From assembly GCA_030180135.1 (NCBI GenBank), contig CM058231.1:22013034-22077033 (forward strand): a stretch of 64,000 nt of DNA. The letters are read 5' to 3'. The DNA is from Orychophragmus violaceus (taxonomy: Eukaryota > Streptophyta > Magnoliopsida > Brassicales > Brassicaceae). The notes beneath the pieces were generated by a model. It worked only from the letters and a program-made list of their open reading frames with translations. It was not told the DNA's origin and did no database searches. This document shows, piece by piece, positions 1-12,005 of this stretch (position 1 is the first letter of the stretch; each line of letters opens with the position of its first letter). Made by a program: the position numbers and the translations under genes.

Positions 1-776
1 ATTTATAGTAAAATTGGTAAGTGGAAATTTACGTTTTTGCCACTGCTTATGCAACTACCATGCACTCGTTTTCAATTCATTATTATTTGGGACAATTAGC
101 TAATAAACCACAAACGTATCAAATATTAGGTAGAAAGGAAATTGTCTTTTGAAACCAATTTTGGGTGGACGAAATTATCCAGATACCCCTCCAAAATTGA
201 CACGTAAGTCATCGTCCCACTTGCTCGCTGAGAGAAGGATAACGTCGAAGATTTGCAAAATCTTCTCTTCAAAATATCTCTGACATGCACAGTATATTGT
301 AAAGAAATTCGGGATGATTTTTGGCCACGAAATTGCATCTGCTAACAATTTTGATACATATGATATTTTGAATGTATATCATTAATATTTTATTTGGAGA
401 TGCTAAGATTTTATTTGATACTGCTAACATTTTCGATATATATGTTATTTTATACTTGCATATCTGCTATATTTGGGATGCTAAGATTTTAATTTTAGTC
501 ACTAACATTTTATTTAGTGTTGTTAACATTTTAGTTACATATGATAAATTATACAAAGATGATGTATTCAACATGTTATCTCATCTCTTGTATTGAACCT
601 TGCCACATAAAAGTTTGATTCGTTACACCAAAACAGGGGAAAAACAATCAGAACCCTGCGCGGAAAGCTAATAGAGACCTAAACAAAATTGGACCGACTA
701 ATCTTCTCAAAGCAAAACCAGAACCGTACCTTAGACGAAACATCGATGTCTTTTCATAATTATGCTCATCAACGAT
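1..776. other. AT-rich intergenic flank
   Basis: AT-rich sequence with only short chance reading frames. I see no domain, RNA gene or transposon terminus that I can support here. Confidence 0.5.
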
Positions 777-1172
777 TTAATATTCAACAAAGACAACAAC
801 GATGCTCTGTATCTTCTTGGAGGCGCACTTCACAAGAGCCAACGAGTTGGATCCTTCTGTTGTGACGAACAAGCCGGAGGAGTTATATTTGTCGAAGGTG
901 GATATGTCGAAGCCACCGTTACCGTAACTCGTGCCGGCGGCGGTAAAGAAGAAGATCGGGTGAATCGGAATCTGTCGATGACGCTTGAGATCGGATCTCG
1001 TCTTCCTCTTCCTTAATGAATTCGCTGGTTCGAATAAAAAAAATGTCAGATCTGATAAAGATGTCGTAGAAGAGGATAAGTTTAAGGGTAGTGGAATAGG
1101 AGAACACCTTGTTGAACCCATGTGATGATCATTTCTCAGACAGAAAATCTGAGTTAAGAGAGTAGCATCCAT
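777..1172 (-). other. Unrecognised gene-like stretch
   Basis: A less AT-rich patch is open for 131 codons on the minus strand and for 84 codons on the plus strand (762-1016). A third, plus-strand frame reads as plausible protein around 800-930, including the run DPSVVTNKPEEL, before a stop. I recognise none of these products. No start context, splice pattern or domain decides which strand matters. It may be a decayed host gene fragment or cargo of an unrecognised transposon. Function unknown. Confidence 0.2.
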
Positions 1173-1836
1173 AGGGGAGTAGGGACATTTTGGTCACAAA
1201 TTTATTGGAAAAAAGAGCATAGTCATGAATTTAATATTGGCTGGTATATGGTCACCCCGCCTAAATACTCTTATTATTTTCTTTTCAATTAAAAGAAGGC
1301 CAAGATTCGGAATGCGATTTCTTTTTCGGGTTTTCCATATATATAATAAAAATAATGGGATTATTAAATGTAATTAAATGAAAGGAGTATATAATTAGTA
1401 AAAAGTTATTTTTTTTTGTTGGGACCAAAAACGGCTGAGTCTTATTTATTTAATGGCATGAAAAAGCAAAGAGGCAAAGACACATGTGAACTACAAGACG
1501 GGTCGTGTGTTTTCTCATTTTCAGGCGCCTTATAAATACCATTTTTCAGTTGGAAAATATATTAATCTAGCAATAAACAACTAAGAAATGTATAAAATAG
1601 TAAATATTAGGTAGCATAAAAGTGTATTTGGTAAGTTTGATGTAAATAGAACTTATGGTTTATAACTGGCCTGATTTGTCATTTGAATTGTAAATGAAAG
1701 GATAGAAAATAAAAAGCACGATCTTTGACCCAAAAAAAAGCACGAAAATAAAATGAAGTCAAAAACATTCAAGTTGGAATCCAAGTGGGTCACACAGTGG
1801 TCTGCTTTGAGTCAGATGTATCAAGAAACGTATAGC
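1173..1836. other. AT-rich spacer, nothing recognised
   Basis: AT-rich and non-coding, with homopolymer runs. No feature supported. Confidence 0.5.
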
Positions 1837-1964
1837 CAGGGGCGGACGTAGGTGTGCGAGTACGGCCCGTGCCCCCTATTATATTTTTGTTTTTCCTTAA
1901 GTAGTTTAAGTTAATTTGATTAAATATTTGTAGTTTTAAGAAGAAATCTGAGAAAGTGCCCCTG
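1837..1964. mobile_element. Possible 128-bp hAT-like MITE
   Basis: The left end reads CAGGGGCGGACGTAGG, a start common to non-autonomous hAT-type elements of plants. The right end at 1958-1964 reads GCCCCTG, the exact inverse of the first seven bases. The interior is AT-rich and non-coding. The flanking 8-mers do not form a clean target-site duplication, so this may be a decayed copy or a chance pair of short inverted repeats. Confidence 0.35.
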
Positions 1965-2140
1965 GTCTATTTTTTGTTATTTTAATACTATATCCTGACT
2001 AAAAATGTTTCTCAATCGGCTTATGCGTATAGCTTTGTTGTTCATTTATCTCAATCTATATTTTGATGTGTAACAATCTTAATAATTATATTTATTTAAA
2101 ACTTATCAAAACTATGTAGGATTTTTTTGTCGAAAACTCA

Positions 2141-2181
2141 CTAGGCGCTAGTCGGACGACGGAGTTGGGCCTAGCGCCTAG
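2141..2181. repeat. Perfect 11-bp palindromic arms
   Basis: CTAGGCGCTAG at 2141-2151 is mirrored exactly by CTAGCGCCTAG at 2171-2181, leaving a 19-nt GC-rich loop. It stands out sharply from the AT-rich surroundings. It lies about 120 bp upstream of tRNA-like boxes and could be part of the same short element. Confidence 0.6.
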
Positions 2182-2295
2182 CGAAAAAATCGGAGAATAC
2201 ACGAAATTTACGCGGAACGGAATTTTGGCCTAAGTTTAAGGGTTTTGTTAATATTAAGATAGATTTAAATATTTTTGTAGTGATTATAAACGTAA

Positions 2296-2362
2296 GTTGA
2301 CGACAGCTCAGCGGTAAAGCCCATTTCCCTCTGCCCAAACAACCCATGTTTGAATCGCTTGT
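2296..2362 (+). mobile_element. tRNA-like A and B boxes, SINE-like fragment
   Basis: The segment AGCTCAGCGGTAAAGC (from about 2307) resembles a Pol III A box. TGTTTGAATCGC (from about 2348) resembles a B box (consensus GWTCRANNC) with one mismatch. Their spacing is tRNA-like, but the sequence between them does not fold into a full tRNA cloverleaf. A T-rich run follows. This fits a tRNA-derived SINE head or a tRNA relic. I cannot place both ends of the element. Confidence 0.4.
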
Positions 2363-2892
2363 GTTCATTTTTTCTTCTTTTTTGTTTTTTCAATAATGAA
2401 TGGCATTTTTGTAATTTTCATCATCTTCTTCTTCGACATGCACTTCTGGAAACCTTAATTTTCTAGCCGCCATGGACGTTTTACTCACAGTTTAGATTGT
2501 TTTTGTGTTTTTCTTATCTATTTCATACTAAACCTTCAAATGTAATATCAAATAACAGATTTCTAAGCTTAAAACCAAATAAAAACACAATTTTTTTTAC
2601 AGATCCGATTTATAGATCCTACTAACCCAACTCGCAGCGGCTCGGTGATGCCGAGCGCATCTCCGGCGCATAATTGGCCGTCGAGACCGAGTTTTCGAAC
2701 ATGGTGTAGGATGGATGCAATCGTGTCTGGCTTATGTGAAAAACTGTCGCCAAAGTACATAAAATTTAATTATTTAATGACAAAAGAAAATTTTCATATG
2801 AGACCAATGTATTAGGTCAAACAATTTGTTTTTTACAATTTATAACATATAAAATCTTTATTTTATATTAACCATTTTATTAAAAAAAAATA
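2363..2892. other. AT-rich flank before element D
   Basis: Non-coding, AT-rich, ending in an A-run next to the LTR. No gene or RNA recognised. Confidence 0.5.
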
Positions 2893-3298
2893 TGTTGTTG
2901 TTGTTGCGGAATTTCGACTAAGTCTGAAAACGTCAGAGTTAGAGGTCAAAATGGTCGGAACAAACAAATAGAAAGAAATAAAAGATGGGATCAGAAACTC
3001 TTTGTATTTATAATTAGGTTGATGCCGATAAATGAACAAAATGGACGAAGAGGAGGTCGTCAATTGACAAGCTCCCTAAAATTTACTAAGGCTCGTCGAT
3101 TTATAGAAGTAGTTCAGAGTTTAGCAGAATACAAGATGATAATTATGAACAGTAAATGCTCTATTTATAGTAAAATGGTCAAACTTCCCTATTGGGCCAT
3201 TGACTTCTTAGCGGGCTTCAGTTCTTGGGCCGAAAGCAGATTTTGGGATGAGCAGATTTTGATGGGCTTATGGATGGGTGCTAAACCCATATCCAATA
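2893..3298 (-). repeat. Element D 3' LTR
   Basis: It aligns throughout with 10732-11106, for example at TTTCGACTAAGTCTGA and at the GTCGTCAATTGA block. It starts TGTTGTTG, with two extra TTG units relative to the other copy, and ends CCAATA, a decayed CCAACA. On the minus strand this is the downstream LTR. Confidence 0.85.
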
Positions 3299-3310
3299 AT
3301 TAGCCCCCAG
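3299..3310 (-). other. Element D polypurine tract
   Basis: Minus strand reads CTGGGGGCTAAT directly upstream of the 3' LTR. The same motif sits at the same place in elements Out and B. It would prime plus-strand DNA synthesis. Confidence 0.7.
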
Positions 3311-3658
3311 TTCGTCGGTATTCGACTACGTTCGATGTCGGCAAATTTCTCTGAGTATTTAAGTCATGTAGAAATCTGGGTGGCTTATCTAGCTTGCTTG
3401 GCGCTAGTAGACTGAAGAATTTCCTTCACGCGTGGTTCATGCCTTTTGAGGAATGAAAAGACATCTGTAGAAATTGAAAAGTCGCGATGATTATGTTTTC
3501 TTGATAACTGCCCCCTTGTCTCTATAAAAATCTCATTTCGATTTCTATTTCTCCACTTTTCTCCGTCTCGCTCAGGTACTGATTTTCTCTCTCTTATTTT
3601 CGCCTCGCCTTCTTTCTTGCCGAGCAGTTGCGGTTCCTAGTTGTTTAGATTCTTTGAT

Positions 3659-6159
3659 ATGAGTCTGTCGGATCTGAGTCTTCGGACGGTAGTCCCGTTC
3701 AATCTAGGTCAATTGGGGACGATGCTGATTTTCTTAGATCGCAAGCCGGATGGACAGCTCGTCCATCACGAGGTTCTCTGATAGTGGTTGAACACCTCAA
3801 TTGTTTGTTGTTCATCGACACTTCTCCTCCTCGGTCTCCCAGGGAAGAGGATTTAGATGATCCTGACGAGGAAGGTTGGGAGGGCGATGACGAGGAAAGT
3901 CTTGAAGGCGGTGATGACAAATGAGGCGATGACGAGGAAAGTCTTGAAGGTGGTGATGACAAATAGGCTGGTTCTGAGGGAACAAAGATTGGTTCTGGAC
4001 AAAGTGCGGTTGTTTCTGGTAGTCGATCTAGAGCGTTCAATTCGAGGGAGAATCCGTCCTCGAGAAATCCGTCCGTGTGTGAGCAGGATTCGTTGAATCA
4101 GATCTTTCGATCATGTGCTCGTCGTCCGGGTCTTGAGCTTCGCTTGCAAACCTCAGATGGGCGGCCCTGGGATGCTCCTTCTGCAGGGTCTGTCTGTACG
4201 ATTTCTAGTTTTTGGAATTTCATCTTCTGTTCCCTCTCCCGAAGCTCCGAGTCGAATATTGTGAGGCGAGGAAGATGGCCATTTCTCAGATTTTCCCGAC
4301 GGCTATCCGTAATATGTTTGGAGCTCTTATTTTGTCGTTTGAGTGCGACATTAATATGTCAGTTCGCTTCTTCGAGGAGGTGACCTCGATTACGATCAAC
4401 CGGGGCTGGTGACCTTTTACATGACTATGAGGCCCATCCGTAATTTGAAGGTTTTGTTCGGTGTGTCAGAAAAGACCATCGCTTGGCAAGACATCTACTT
4501 TTTGCACAAGTCAATGATGTGTTGACGTTCAACACGAACAAGACTTTCAGATCGGCGTGGAATCATTACCCTAGTAGTTCTCTTTTTTTCTCTACGTTTG
4601 TTTGTCAGTATTGAATGTCCTATACTTTTCCTCTTGTTTTGCAGATCGTTCGCTTTCAGGCGGTTGGCCTCCAAATTTATTTAGTGATTTGAAGAAATTA
4701 AGAGCTCATGATGCATTAGACTGGATTGACATTCGCAACAAGTGGGTTAGGTGGTGCTTCTCGAAGATTGATTCATGCATGACTTCTTTTTATTTACTTC
4801 TTTTTCCATCTCTCTCCCGCCTTTTTTAAAAAAAAAAAAATAAGAGAAGTAGTTTTGAAGGATTTTTTGGTGTCTTTTGGCAGATTTCTTGGGACCTCCT
4901 CCTCCACGTTTGACTAGTGGTGAGCCGTCGTCCTCCCGTTCATCTAGAAAAAGGCGCAGAGAGTCCAGCGAGCAGATGGGTTGGGTGAACGTCGACTTGC
5001 CCGATTATGTTGGGAAAATGCTCTCCATGGTTAACGAGACTGAGCATCATGGTGATGCGGACCTTCCTCTTCCTTTTGTGTGCGTTGGCGAGCCAACGAT
5101 TGGTTTGGATTACGTGGGTTCGAAGCCCGATGATCATTCTCCTACTGTGATTGATCGTGTTCTGGAGAGGAATAAAAAGCGATTGGGGAGTGTCGTGACT
5201 TCGAACAATCAAATTTCACATGGGCATATCACTATAAAGGAAAAGGCCCGTTTGTGAATGACAAGCTCTCATGCGCGATCTTCTCCAAAGGATAACCCCG
5301 GGGCCGTCCTTCAGGAAGAGATTGGTAATCACTCTGCGATGGTAAGTGTTCTGTTATTAGCATTATGATATTCAGAGTGTGCATGCTAACTCGGTATTCT
5401 CCCACTTCCCCCTTTTTTAGGCTTTTGCTGAATACCACCGGCCTAGGGAGTCATACGAAGAGGAGTTGAAGCAGGACAAGTCAACGGAAGAGGACCTCAA
5501 GGAGAAGCTCGAGATATCTCAGAATTCTGTTTGGGAGCTTAAAGATGCTCGTAGAAAACTTTCCGATATGGACGGCCTTGTTGTCACGTTGTCCTCGGGA
5601 AAGCATAAAGTTGAGGAGCTGGGAAAGAGGATAATCGAGCTCGAAGATGAGAAGCATGGCCTACTGGACGAGTCTAAGGTATAAGTTAACTCTCTTAGGT
5701 CCGAGGTCGATCGTCTGATGTCTGAGCGTGATCAGCTCCGAGCTTCTTTTGACGAGCGTCTCCTTGTGGAACAGAAGACGATGCACAAGAAGGCCTCGAA
5801 TCGTCTTGACAAGCTCAGGTTGGAAAGAGAAGAGAGCAAGTCCTCTACTGCCAAGATTTTGGAGCTGAATCAGGTGGTCGCCATTCTTACTTTATCGACT
5901 TCTTGTGAATGACGACATCCTGGTTCATGCGTCCAAGATCGCCAAGCTTGACAAAGACGAGCCTCGTTTGAGGGAAGGGCTCGATGCGATGAGGACTATA
6001 GACTTGAGTCATGAGGATCTGTGTAGGTCTCCACTCCTCGAGTTGGCGCACGATGATGTTCGTCTTGAGCAGCTAGTGGAGAAGATGGAGGGGACGAACG
6101 CAGGGCTCGTAGCTGCCGAGGGCTCAACTAATCTTTGTACTTCCGTCTTACCAGAATGA
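3659..6159 (+). pseudogene. Element D antisense gene (gypsy-type-transposon domain plus coiled coil), degraded
   Basis: This gene is read opposite to gag-pol, between pol and the 3' LTR. It starts MSLSDLSL near 3661 and soon meets stops. An acidic segment containing two copies of GDDEESLEGGDDK follows (3885-3965). The region 4212-4500 corresponds to the domain 1 block also seen in Out (shared MSVRFFEE). An exon from about 4884 carries a basic nuclear-signal-like run, RSSRKRRRESSEQ. Exons at 5421-5684, 5718-5880 and 5905-6159 are rich in K, E and L and look like coiled coil. Intron-like borders are visible, for example TTTTAG before 5421. Extra antisense genes of this kind are known in Tat-lineage elements; their role is not established. 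Several in-frame stops make this copy non-functional. Confidence 0.6.
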
Positions 6160-8306
6160 GCCTTCGTGTTGTACTTTTATTTGTATTTTTGTTGTTGTAT
6201 GCCCGATCTAGATGATCGCTTTGTTGTTTACTTGTGATCGCTCCTGACTCCCGCGAAAAGATGTTCGGTCTATGCAACCATTTTCGTTTGTTTTATGTTT
6301 TCTTATTGAATATCGGGTCAGGAGTTGTTCGGAGTTATTCTCTGTGGTCAACACGTTTTAAATGTTTTAACCGTTTCTTCCTTTAATTGCTTGCAGGTTT
6401 CTAAGGTTCAGTCAAAGCGTCATTATTGTTTTTAATAACTGTTCCACGTATTTTTTGGGGGATGAACCTCTGCCTTGCATTAAAAGTTGCATTGTTAACC
6501 GTCCGTTGCATTGAATGCGGCTTCGGTAACCGTTGCTTCCTAGCTATAAATATAACCTTCTTCTTTAGATTTTTTCAACACCCATTTCTCTCTTCCTTTT
6601 CTTATTTCTCATTAGTGTTTCTTCTCCTTTGATCCCTTTCTTTTCCTTGTTTATGGTCGAGTCTTGGCGACGAAGGGCCAAATCTCGATGGATCATGGCA
6701 ACAAGGCCACCCTGCTGATGAACTTCTCGTTTCTTCTTGATGTCGGTCTTTGCCGACCTCCCGAATTTGTGGGATCGTCGATGGCATGCGTTGGTGAGCT
6801 TATTCTCTTTTTTAAAAGGGGGAGCTCGTCGATAGGTGAAAATATACCGACGACTACTTTCGTTTGTCGCCTTTCCAAACTTAAGGGCGGCGCATGGGTC
6901 CTTCTCTTGGATTGATATGGTGCGTCATTGGTTTTAGTAATGCGTTCCGGTCTGCTCTTCCCGAGATCGGTTGGCTCCAGCATAAGTGTTTTACCTTTTA
7001 TTTACTTTATTTGGCCGCTCATTGCTCGTATTAAAATGTTTTGTCTGTTCGAAGAGCAACATATGGTATATTAGACTTTCCCTTCTTCTTTTGCATAGGA
7101 GAAGCTATTCCTTTGGAGAGGGCAACATACGCATCAGACTGGCCAGGGGAACAATGGAGGCTGGTTTTGGAGGCCAGTTAACGTTTTGGTGGTTGAGGTC
7201 GACTCCTCCGAGTTCTTTTTACCCAAAGAAGATCCTCCGTGGTCCCGACTTCATCACTGTTCCCACATGTGCTGCTAACATCCAAGGACTGCCTTGCAAT
7301 GAACAAACGACGATGTCGTCTTTCAAGAAAGGAGTTTGGCTCCTTGTGGGATGAAACCGATCTTGCAGGTCAAGCTTTGGTCTGGACAAAATCATCTTTC
7401 AAGAAACTAGCTCTTTTTTTGTATGTTGTTTTTTGCTTTCTTGTACTTTGACGAAGAAAATAATTAAATACGAGATTTTCCCCATCTTTGCTTTCGTTTA
7501 TTGTTCTTTTGCTTTTGTTGTGCTCGGTATTTTCTGAGGCGAATATATATGAGGTATTCACTCCCTCTCTTTTTTTGATAAAAATGGTTTAATAAAATTT
7601 GCAAGGCGATTCTCGGCTTTTTAAGAGGTCAAATTTTTAGGTGCGAGTACGTGCTCTTTTAATCCTGTCTTGCAATTTTTTTAGGTGTGAAACTATGTTC
7701 GGCTTTTTGCAAATGTTTTTAGGTGCGAGTTTAGGCTCGGCTTATCCTATCATTTGTAAATATCTAGGTGCGAGTACGTGCTCGGCTTATCATGTAAAGT
7801 CCTTGAATTTTAGTTATACAAAGGGGTTTAGCTTACTCAACTTATTCTATTAAGGAATTGTGCGGGTTTGGCCCCGACTTATGGTCGTCGAGATCGATGA
7901 CGTGGCGCACGATGCCATTGTGTATGAGACTCGTTCGTCTTGATCGAGCATTTGGCCATAATGTCGATGTTAACTATTGAGAAGTACGAGGATATACTTG
8001 AAAGAGAAATTTAAATTTGAAAATATAGAAGTGGTTGAACCTTTTTAAGGTTGCCTACGTACCCTCTGGGGAGGGATCAAGCCGAGCATAGTTTTTTTAC
8101 AAGCTTTGGAGTCGGAGCTCTTTTTTTTTAGGGATCCATAGCTCGCTTACATACTTACTTATTAAATGGGAGCAGGAGCTCGCTAGATTGATTCATGTGT
8201 TGAGGAGTGACTCTTATTTTCCTGCTTTGGTGTTTGGATCTATGATCGTTTTGCTGAGGAGGTTTGTCGATGTCGATGGCTCTTTACTTAGTTTGATTAT
8301 GAGACA
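6160..8306. other. Element D spacer with imperfect tandem repeats
   Basis: This non-coding stretch lies between the antisense gene and the pol deletion point. From 7640 to 7800 an imperfect unit recurs, built on AGGTGCGAGTACGTGCTCGG. At 8052-8083 a block reading TGCCTACGTACC then GGGATCAAGCC is shared with elements B and Out. The stretch 6200-7600 holds short open frames but no recognised domain. Tat elements are known for a repeat-rich, fast-changing 3' untranslated region in this position. Confidence 0.6.
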
Positions 8307-8977
8307 TTATGTCTGCCGTATCTTGAGCTTGACCGTAAAGCATGTCCTTGAGAGTTTCTGACTTCCTCGGAGTGTGAAGATTCCACCTGAGGTCGAGAAT
8401 TTCACGCATTGGTGGTAAGTCGACGGGACTGCTTTCATTGCGTAGATCCAAGGGATTCCTAAGATGACGTTGTAGATCACATGTTGGCTAATGACGAGAA
8501 AATTGGTGATTTTGGATACTTGTATGGCGTACACGGGAAACTTGATCATTATGATGGTGGTGGTCGTATCACCGGAAAACCAGTGAGAGGTTTCTCTGAC
8601 AGCTTCATTTTATAATCCTGCAATTCCATCTTCTGTTAGGTTTCCTTAAAGATAAGGTCGACCGAGCTTCATGTGTCGATAAGGACTTTGGTTACCTCGC
8701 AGTCGCCTATCTATAGTTCGAAAATGATCAGGTCATTGTGTGGCTTGTCTATCCCTTCCCCATCTTCTTTGGTGAAAGTTATCTCATTTCCGACTTTCAG
8801 CTCGTCGGTGATACTTTTTTCCATTGATGATGTGTGTCCGCTCTCTGTCTGTACGCGGTTATCGAGTGCACTGCGTCGTTGCAGGTAGGGAGTCATCCAT
8901 GTTAATGCATCGCCATGGTAGGGAAGTCCCTTCCTTTCTATTGTCGCGGGATCGTTTTGGAGGTTCCATGTCTGCAT
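8307..8977 (-). pseudogene. Element D protease remnant
   Basis: Minus-strand frames at 8711-8977 and 8307-8549 match the protease region of element B. They include the end block ILGIPWIYAMKAVPSTYHQC, where B has ILGRPWIYDMKAVPSTYHQC. The aspartic protease active site, normally DTGS, reads D-T-stop-S at 8666-8677: the Gly codon has become TGA. The sequence then loses all similarity to pol. No active enzyme can be made. Confidence 0.75.
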
Positions 8978-9490
8978 CGCCCTGCTCTACTTGATGCGGG
9001 TCTCCTTGCTTTCTTCTTTTTTCTCGGACGAGCCGGAATCGTTCACCTTTGTTTTTTGGTTGACGTTGTGTTTCCTGATTCCCAACGGGCGTCGTTGGCT
9101 CATTTCGATTGGTTATGTTCGTTACTCCTTTTTATATTCCTCGAGCAAGAGATTCTGCAGATGGCGGCATTCGGTGGTATCGTGCCCGAACCGGTGATGG
9201 AAAGTGCATAAAGAAGTTTTTGGTCCTCAGTGCGGATTTATTTGTTCCATGACCAATTTTGCTGGTTGATCAGTTGGTTACGTCCTTGCTGATGACCATG
9301 CTGCCGGTTTATTTCTTGCTCGTCGACATAGTATGTCTTCGCCTTTCTGCCTTATTTCTTGGAATCTTTATATTCCTGGTCGTAATGATGCCGCGGTTTG
9401 AGGTACTCTGGTGTTGCTTCTTTTCCTTTTGCAGCTGACGCTATAGTCGGGGTGAACTTCTTAGTGAGCATCTCCTTGTCTTCTTCGATC

Positions 9491-10676
9491 TCAATAAAGA
9501 TGGATGCTCGCTGCAGGGCATCTTTGAGCGTTGCGGCTTGTTCTTCGCCATTTCTTCACAAAAAGGAGACTCGTACCAGAGTCTTTGCGCAGTGCTGGGA
9601 GACCTTCGTTATCAGTTACCAAAATATTGAAGACAATGCCTTTGAACCGGTCGATGTAGGATATGAGGGACTCTTTTGGTCCTTGATTTATCCCCCAGAG
9701 GTCGGCATTAGAGGCCCCTTCTTGAATGAACATAGAGTAGTGTTTAAGGAAAGTAGTTGATTACTGATGGTAGTTGATTATTGATGGTATTTATCGATAT
9801 ATTGTGCCTCGAGGTGGGAGAACCAGTTGAGTGCGGCTCCGCTTAGGTTCTCCACGAAAAGTTCGCAGTGGCCTGCGTCGCGTTATTTAGGAGAGAATTG
9901 TTCCCGTCCCATTGCGATGCTGAAAGTTGTTAGGTATTGCCGAGGGTCTGAGTTCCCTTCATAGGTCGGCAGCTTGATCTTCCTTGGATGTCGAACCAGA
10001 GTGCTCGTTATCTTACTTGTGAATGGAGTGTTTTGCGTTTCCTTGAGCACTCGGTCGATCTCTGGTGTCGAGCTAGTCGCTTTGTGGACTTTCGAGGTCA
10101 TGTGCTCCAGTTGCGCTTTTAGCTGTTCGATCTCGTTGTTCCTATTTGCCTCTGATTGGTTAAGCATCAGCTCGGGAAGAAGTGATTGATGCTCGCCTTG
10201 TCCAATAGATAGGGATGTTGAGGGTACGGATAGCCGCTTTCTTGGTTCATCATCTTGTGTTGGTGATATGTCCAAGAGAGCCATTTGGAGTCGGGGGTGA
10301 AGTCCACCATTATCTGAAACGCTTGTTTCCTGGACGATTAGAGGTTGTTGATCTGCTCTCAGAATATTGTCTGAGCAGTTGCGAGTTGATCAAAGCGAAT
10401 GTTATTACCTTGGTTCAGCTCGCTGACTTGCATCATCAAGACCTTTATGAGGGAGGAGACGTCCTGATCAATAGGTTGGGCATCTGAAACCTGGTCTGTC
10501 AGCTCGGCATCTTCATGCACGTTGGTTATCCTGGTCTGATCGGCTATGTCACCGATCGGCAGGGCTAGTGAGTTCAGTTCAAGCATTGTCATCGGCTTGG
10601 CGATCAAGCTCGGAAGACTCGGATTCTGTTGTTCTGAAGAATCAGGATTGTCGTTTATCAAGGATGATCCTGTCAT
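9491..10676 (-). pseudogene. Element D gag, broken
   Basis: Three minus-strand pieces form a decayed gag. 10359-10676 is the N-terminal region. 9883-10284 carries the conserved lead-in to the capsid domain: EIDRVLKETQNTPFTSKI, then KIKLPTYEGNSDPRQYL. B has the equivalents DIDRVIEETRQTPFTDRI and KTKFPEFSGKSDPKAH. 9491-9733 holds a later capsid piece with GPKESLISYIDRFKGI. Gag builds the virus-like particle that packages retrotransposon RNA. Frame breaks separate the pieces, and I do not see a zinc knuckle in this copy. Confidence 0.75.
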
Positions 10677-10710
10677 TATCGACCTCGTCTAAAGCGAAGA
10701 GAAGTTTCTT

Positions 10711-10731
10711 TTCCCTACAGACGGCGTCAAT
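10711..10731 (-). other. Element D primer-binding site, decayed
   Basis: Minus strand next to the 5' LTR reads ATTGACGCCGTCTGTAGGGA. B has TTTGGCGCCGGCTGTGGGGA in the same place. The TGGCGCC start is typical of plant Tat/Athila primer sites, perhaps for a tRNA-Asp-like primer. One G has become A in the core. Confidence 0.6.
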
Positions 10732-11106
10732 TGTTGTTGCGGGATTTTGACTAAGTCTTAGAGCGTCAGAGTTGAGGGTCAAAATGGTCCGAACAAACAA
10801 GTAAAAAGAAATAAAAGATGGAGTCGAAAACTCTATGTATTTATAATTAGGCTGATACATTTAAATGACCAAGATTGGCGTAGAGAGAGGTCGTCAATTG
10901 ATGAGTTCCCTAAAAGTTACTAAGGTTCGTTGCTTTTTAGAAGTAATTCGGAGTTTAGCAGAATATAAGATGGTGATTATGAATAGCAAATGCTCTATTT
11001 ATTGTAAAAATAGTCAAAATTTTTATTTAATTCTTGGGCCAGAAAAATAAATGGACTAATAAAATTTTAATAGACTTATAGATATGTGCTAAACTCATAT
11101 TCAACA
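10732..11106 (-). repeat. Element D 5' LTR
   Basis: Partner of 2893-3298. It starts TGTTGTTGCGGG and ends TTCAACA. It is about 30 bp shorter than the other copy because of small deletions in its outer third. Confidence 0.85.
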
Positions 11107-12005
11107 CGTGTAAAGAGCTTTTTTCCTTGTCTCCCGAGAAGTATTTATTAGAATTTGTTAAAATCTAGATTTTTTAGATGACATTTTACTTCTTGCATAG
11201 AGAAAATAAATGCACATATTAAATATAATAAGGTGAAGAAAGTTCAACGGCAGAAATCGACGGCCAAGTTTCCGTAATTTCAGCTCAAAACATGGGTCCA
11301 CAAAAGATCATGGACGGTCCGAAATAATCATTTTATAATAATAGTAAGAAACAAAACGAAACAAAAAAAACATAAGAAAAAAGATAAATAAATGAAAAAC
11401 ATAGATACCCGCATGTGGTTGACAGACGCCGTTTCAAGCTAACGTTGCAAGCATGTATTGATAAATGAGCAGAAGAAAGTTGACACGAAACCATCTTCTT
11501 TCAATTGTTTACTAGTGTTGATTGATTTCATCTACAAATGATTAGGGCAACACCAACTAATCATTTGGTGCTCAATCTCCTCCGTTTCCAAAATTTAAAT
11601 ATGCATTCATGTTTAACACTATCAAATTATCAATCTAATTCACTTGATTGGGATTATTTAAAATTTTGTTTGTTTTCTAGCGTCAAATTTGGACTTTTCT
11701 TTTTTTGAAATATTTGCATTAGTCGTTGTGTAAATATGGGAAGAGAAACACAAGTAATGGCAAGTCTCTTAACATCTGGTATAAATCATCAACATTAATA
11801 GGGTTTTGAATATTAATGCATATTGAAAAGTTTGACATAAATTAGATGTGCATATATATCAACGTAATTTTTTTTAAATATAATATATATATTAATAACC
11901 AACCCAAACCGTGAGTCAATCGGATTTACAACAAAATAACCAAAAGTAAAATCAAACCTAATTTAACCTAATAAACCAGGAAGAGCCTAACCAAAACCAA
12001 AACCG
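11107..12005. other. AT-rich spacer
   Basis: AT-rich non-coding sequence without a recognised feature. Confidence 0.5.

Larger units (their letters stand above)
2893..11106 (-). mobile_element. Element D: pol-deleted Tat-type LTR retrotransposon
   Basis: Two related terminal repeats (2893-3298 and 10732-11106) flank an internal region with gag and partial protease on the minus strand and an antisense spliced gene on the plus strand. This is the layout of Tat-lineage Ty3/gypsy elements. RT, RNase H and integrase are absent: the sequence passes from protease remnants near 8307 to the 3' hypervariable region near 8170 with no recognisable pol between. The LTRs have diverged by more than 10%, so the copy is old. 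I find no target-site duplication: CGTGT follows the right LTR but an A-run precedes the left one. D is immobile by itself and would have depended on another Tat element. Confidence 0.85.
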
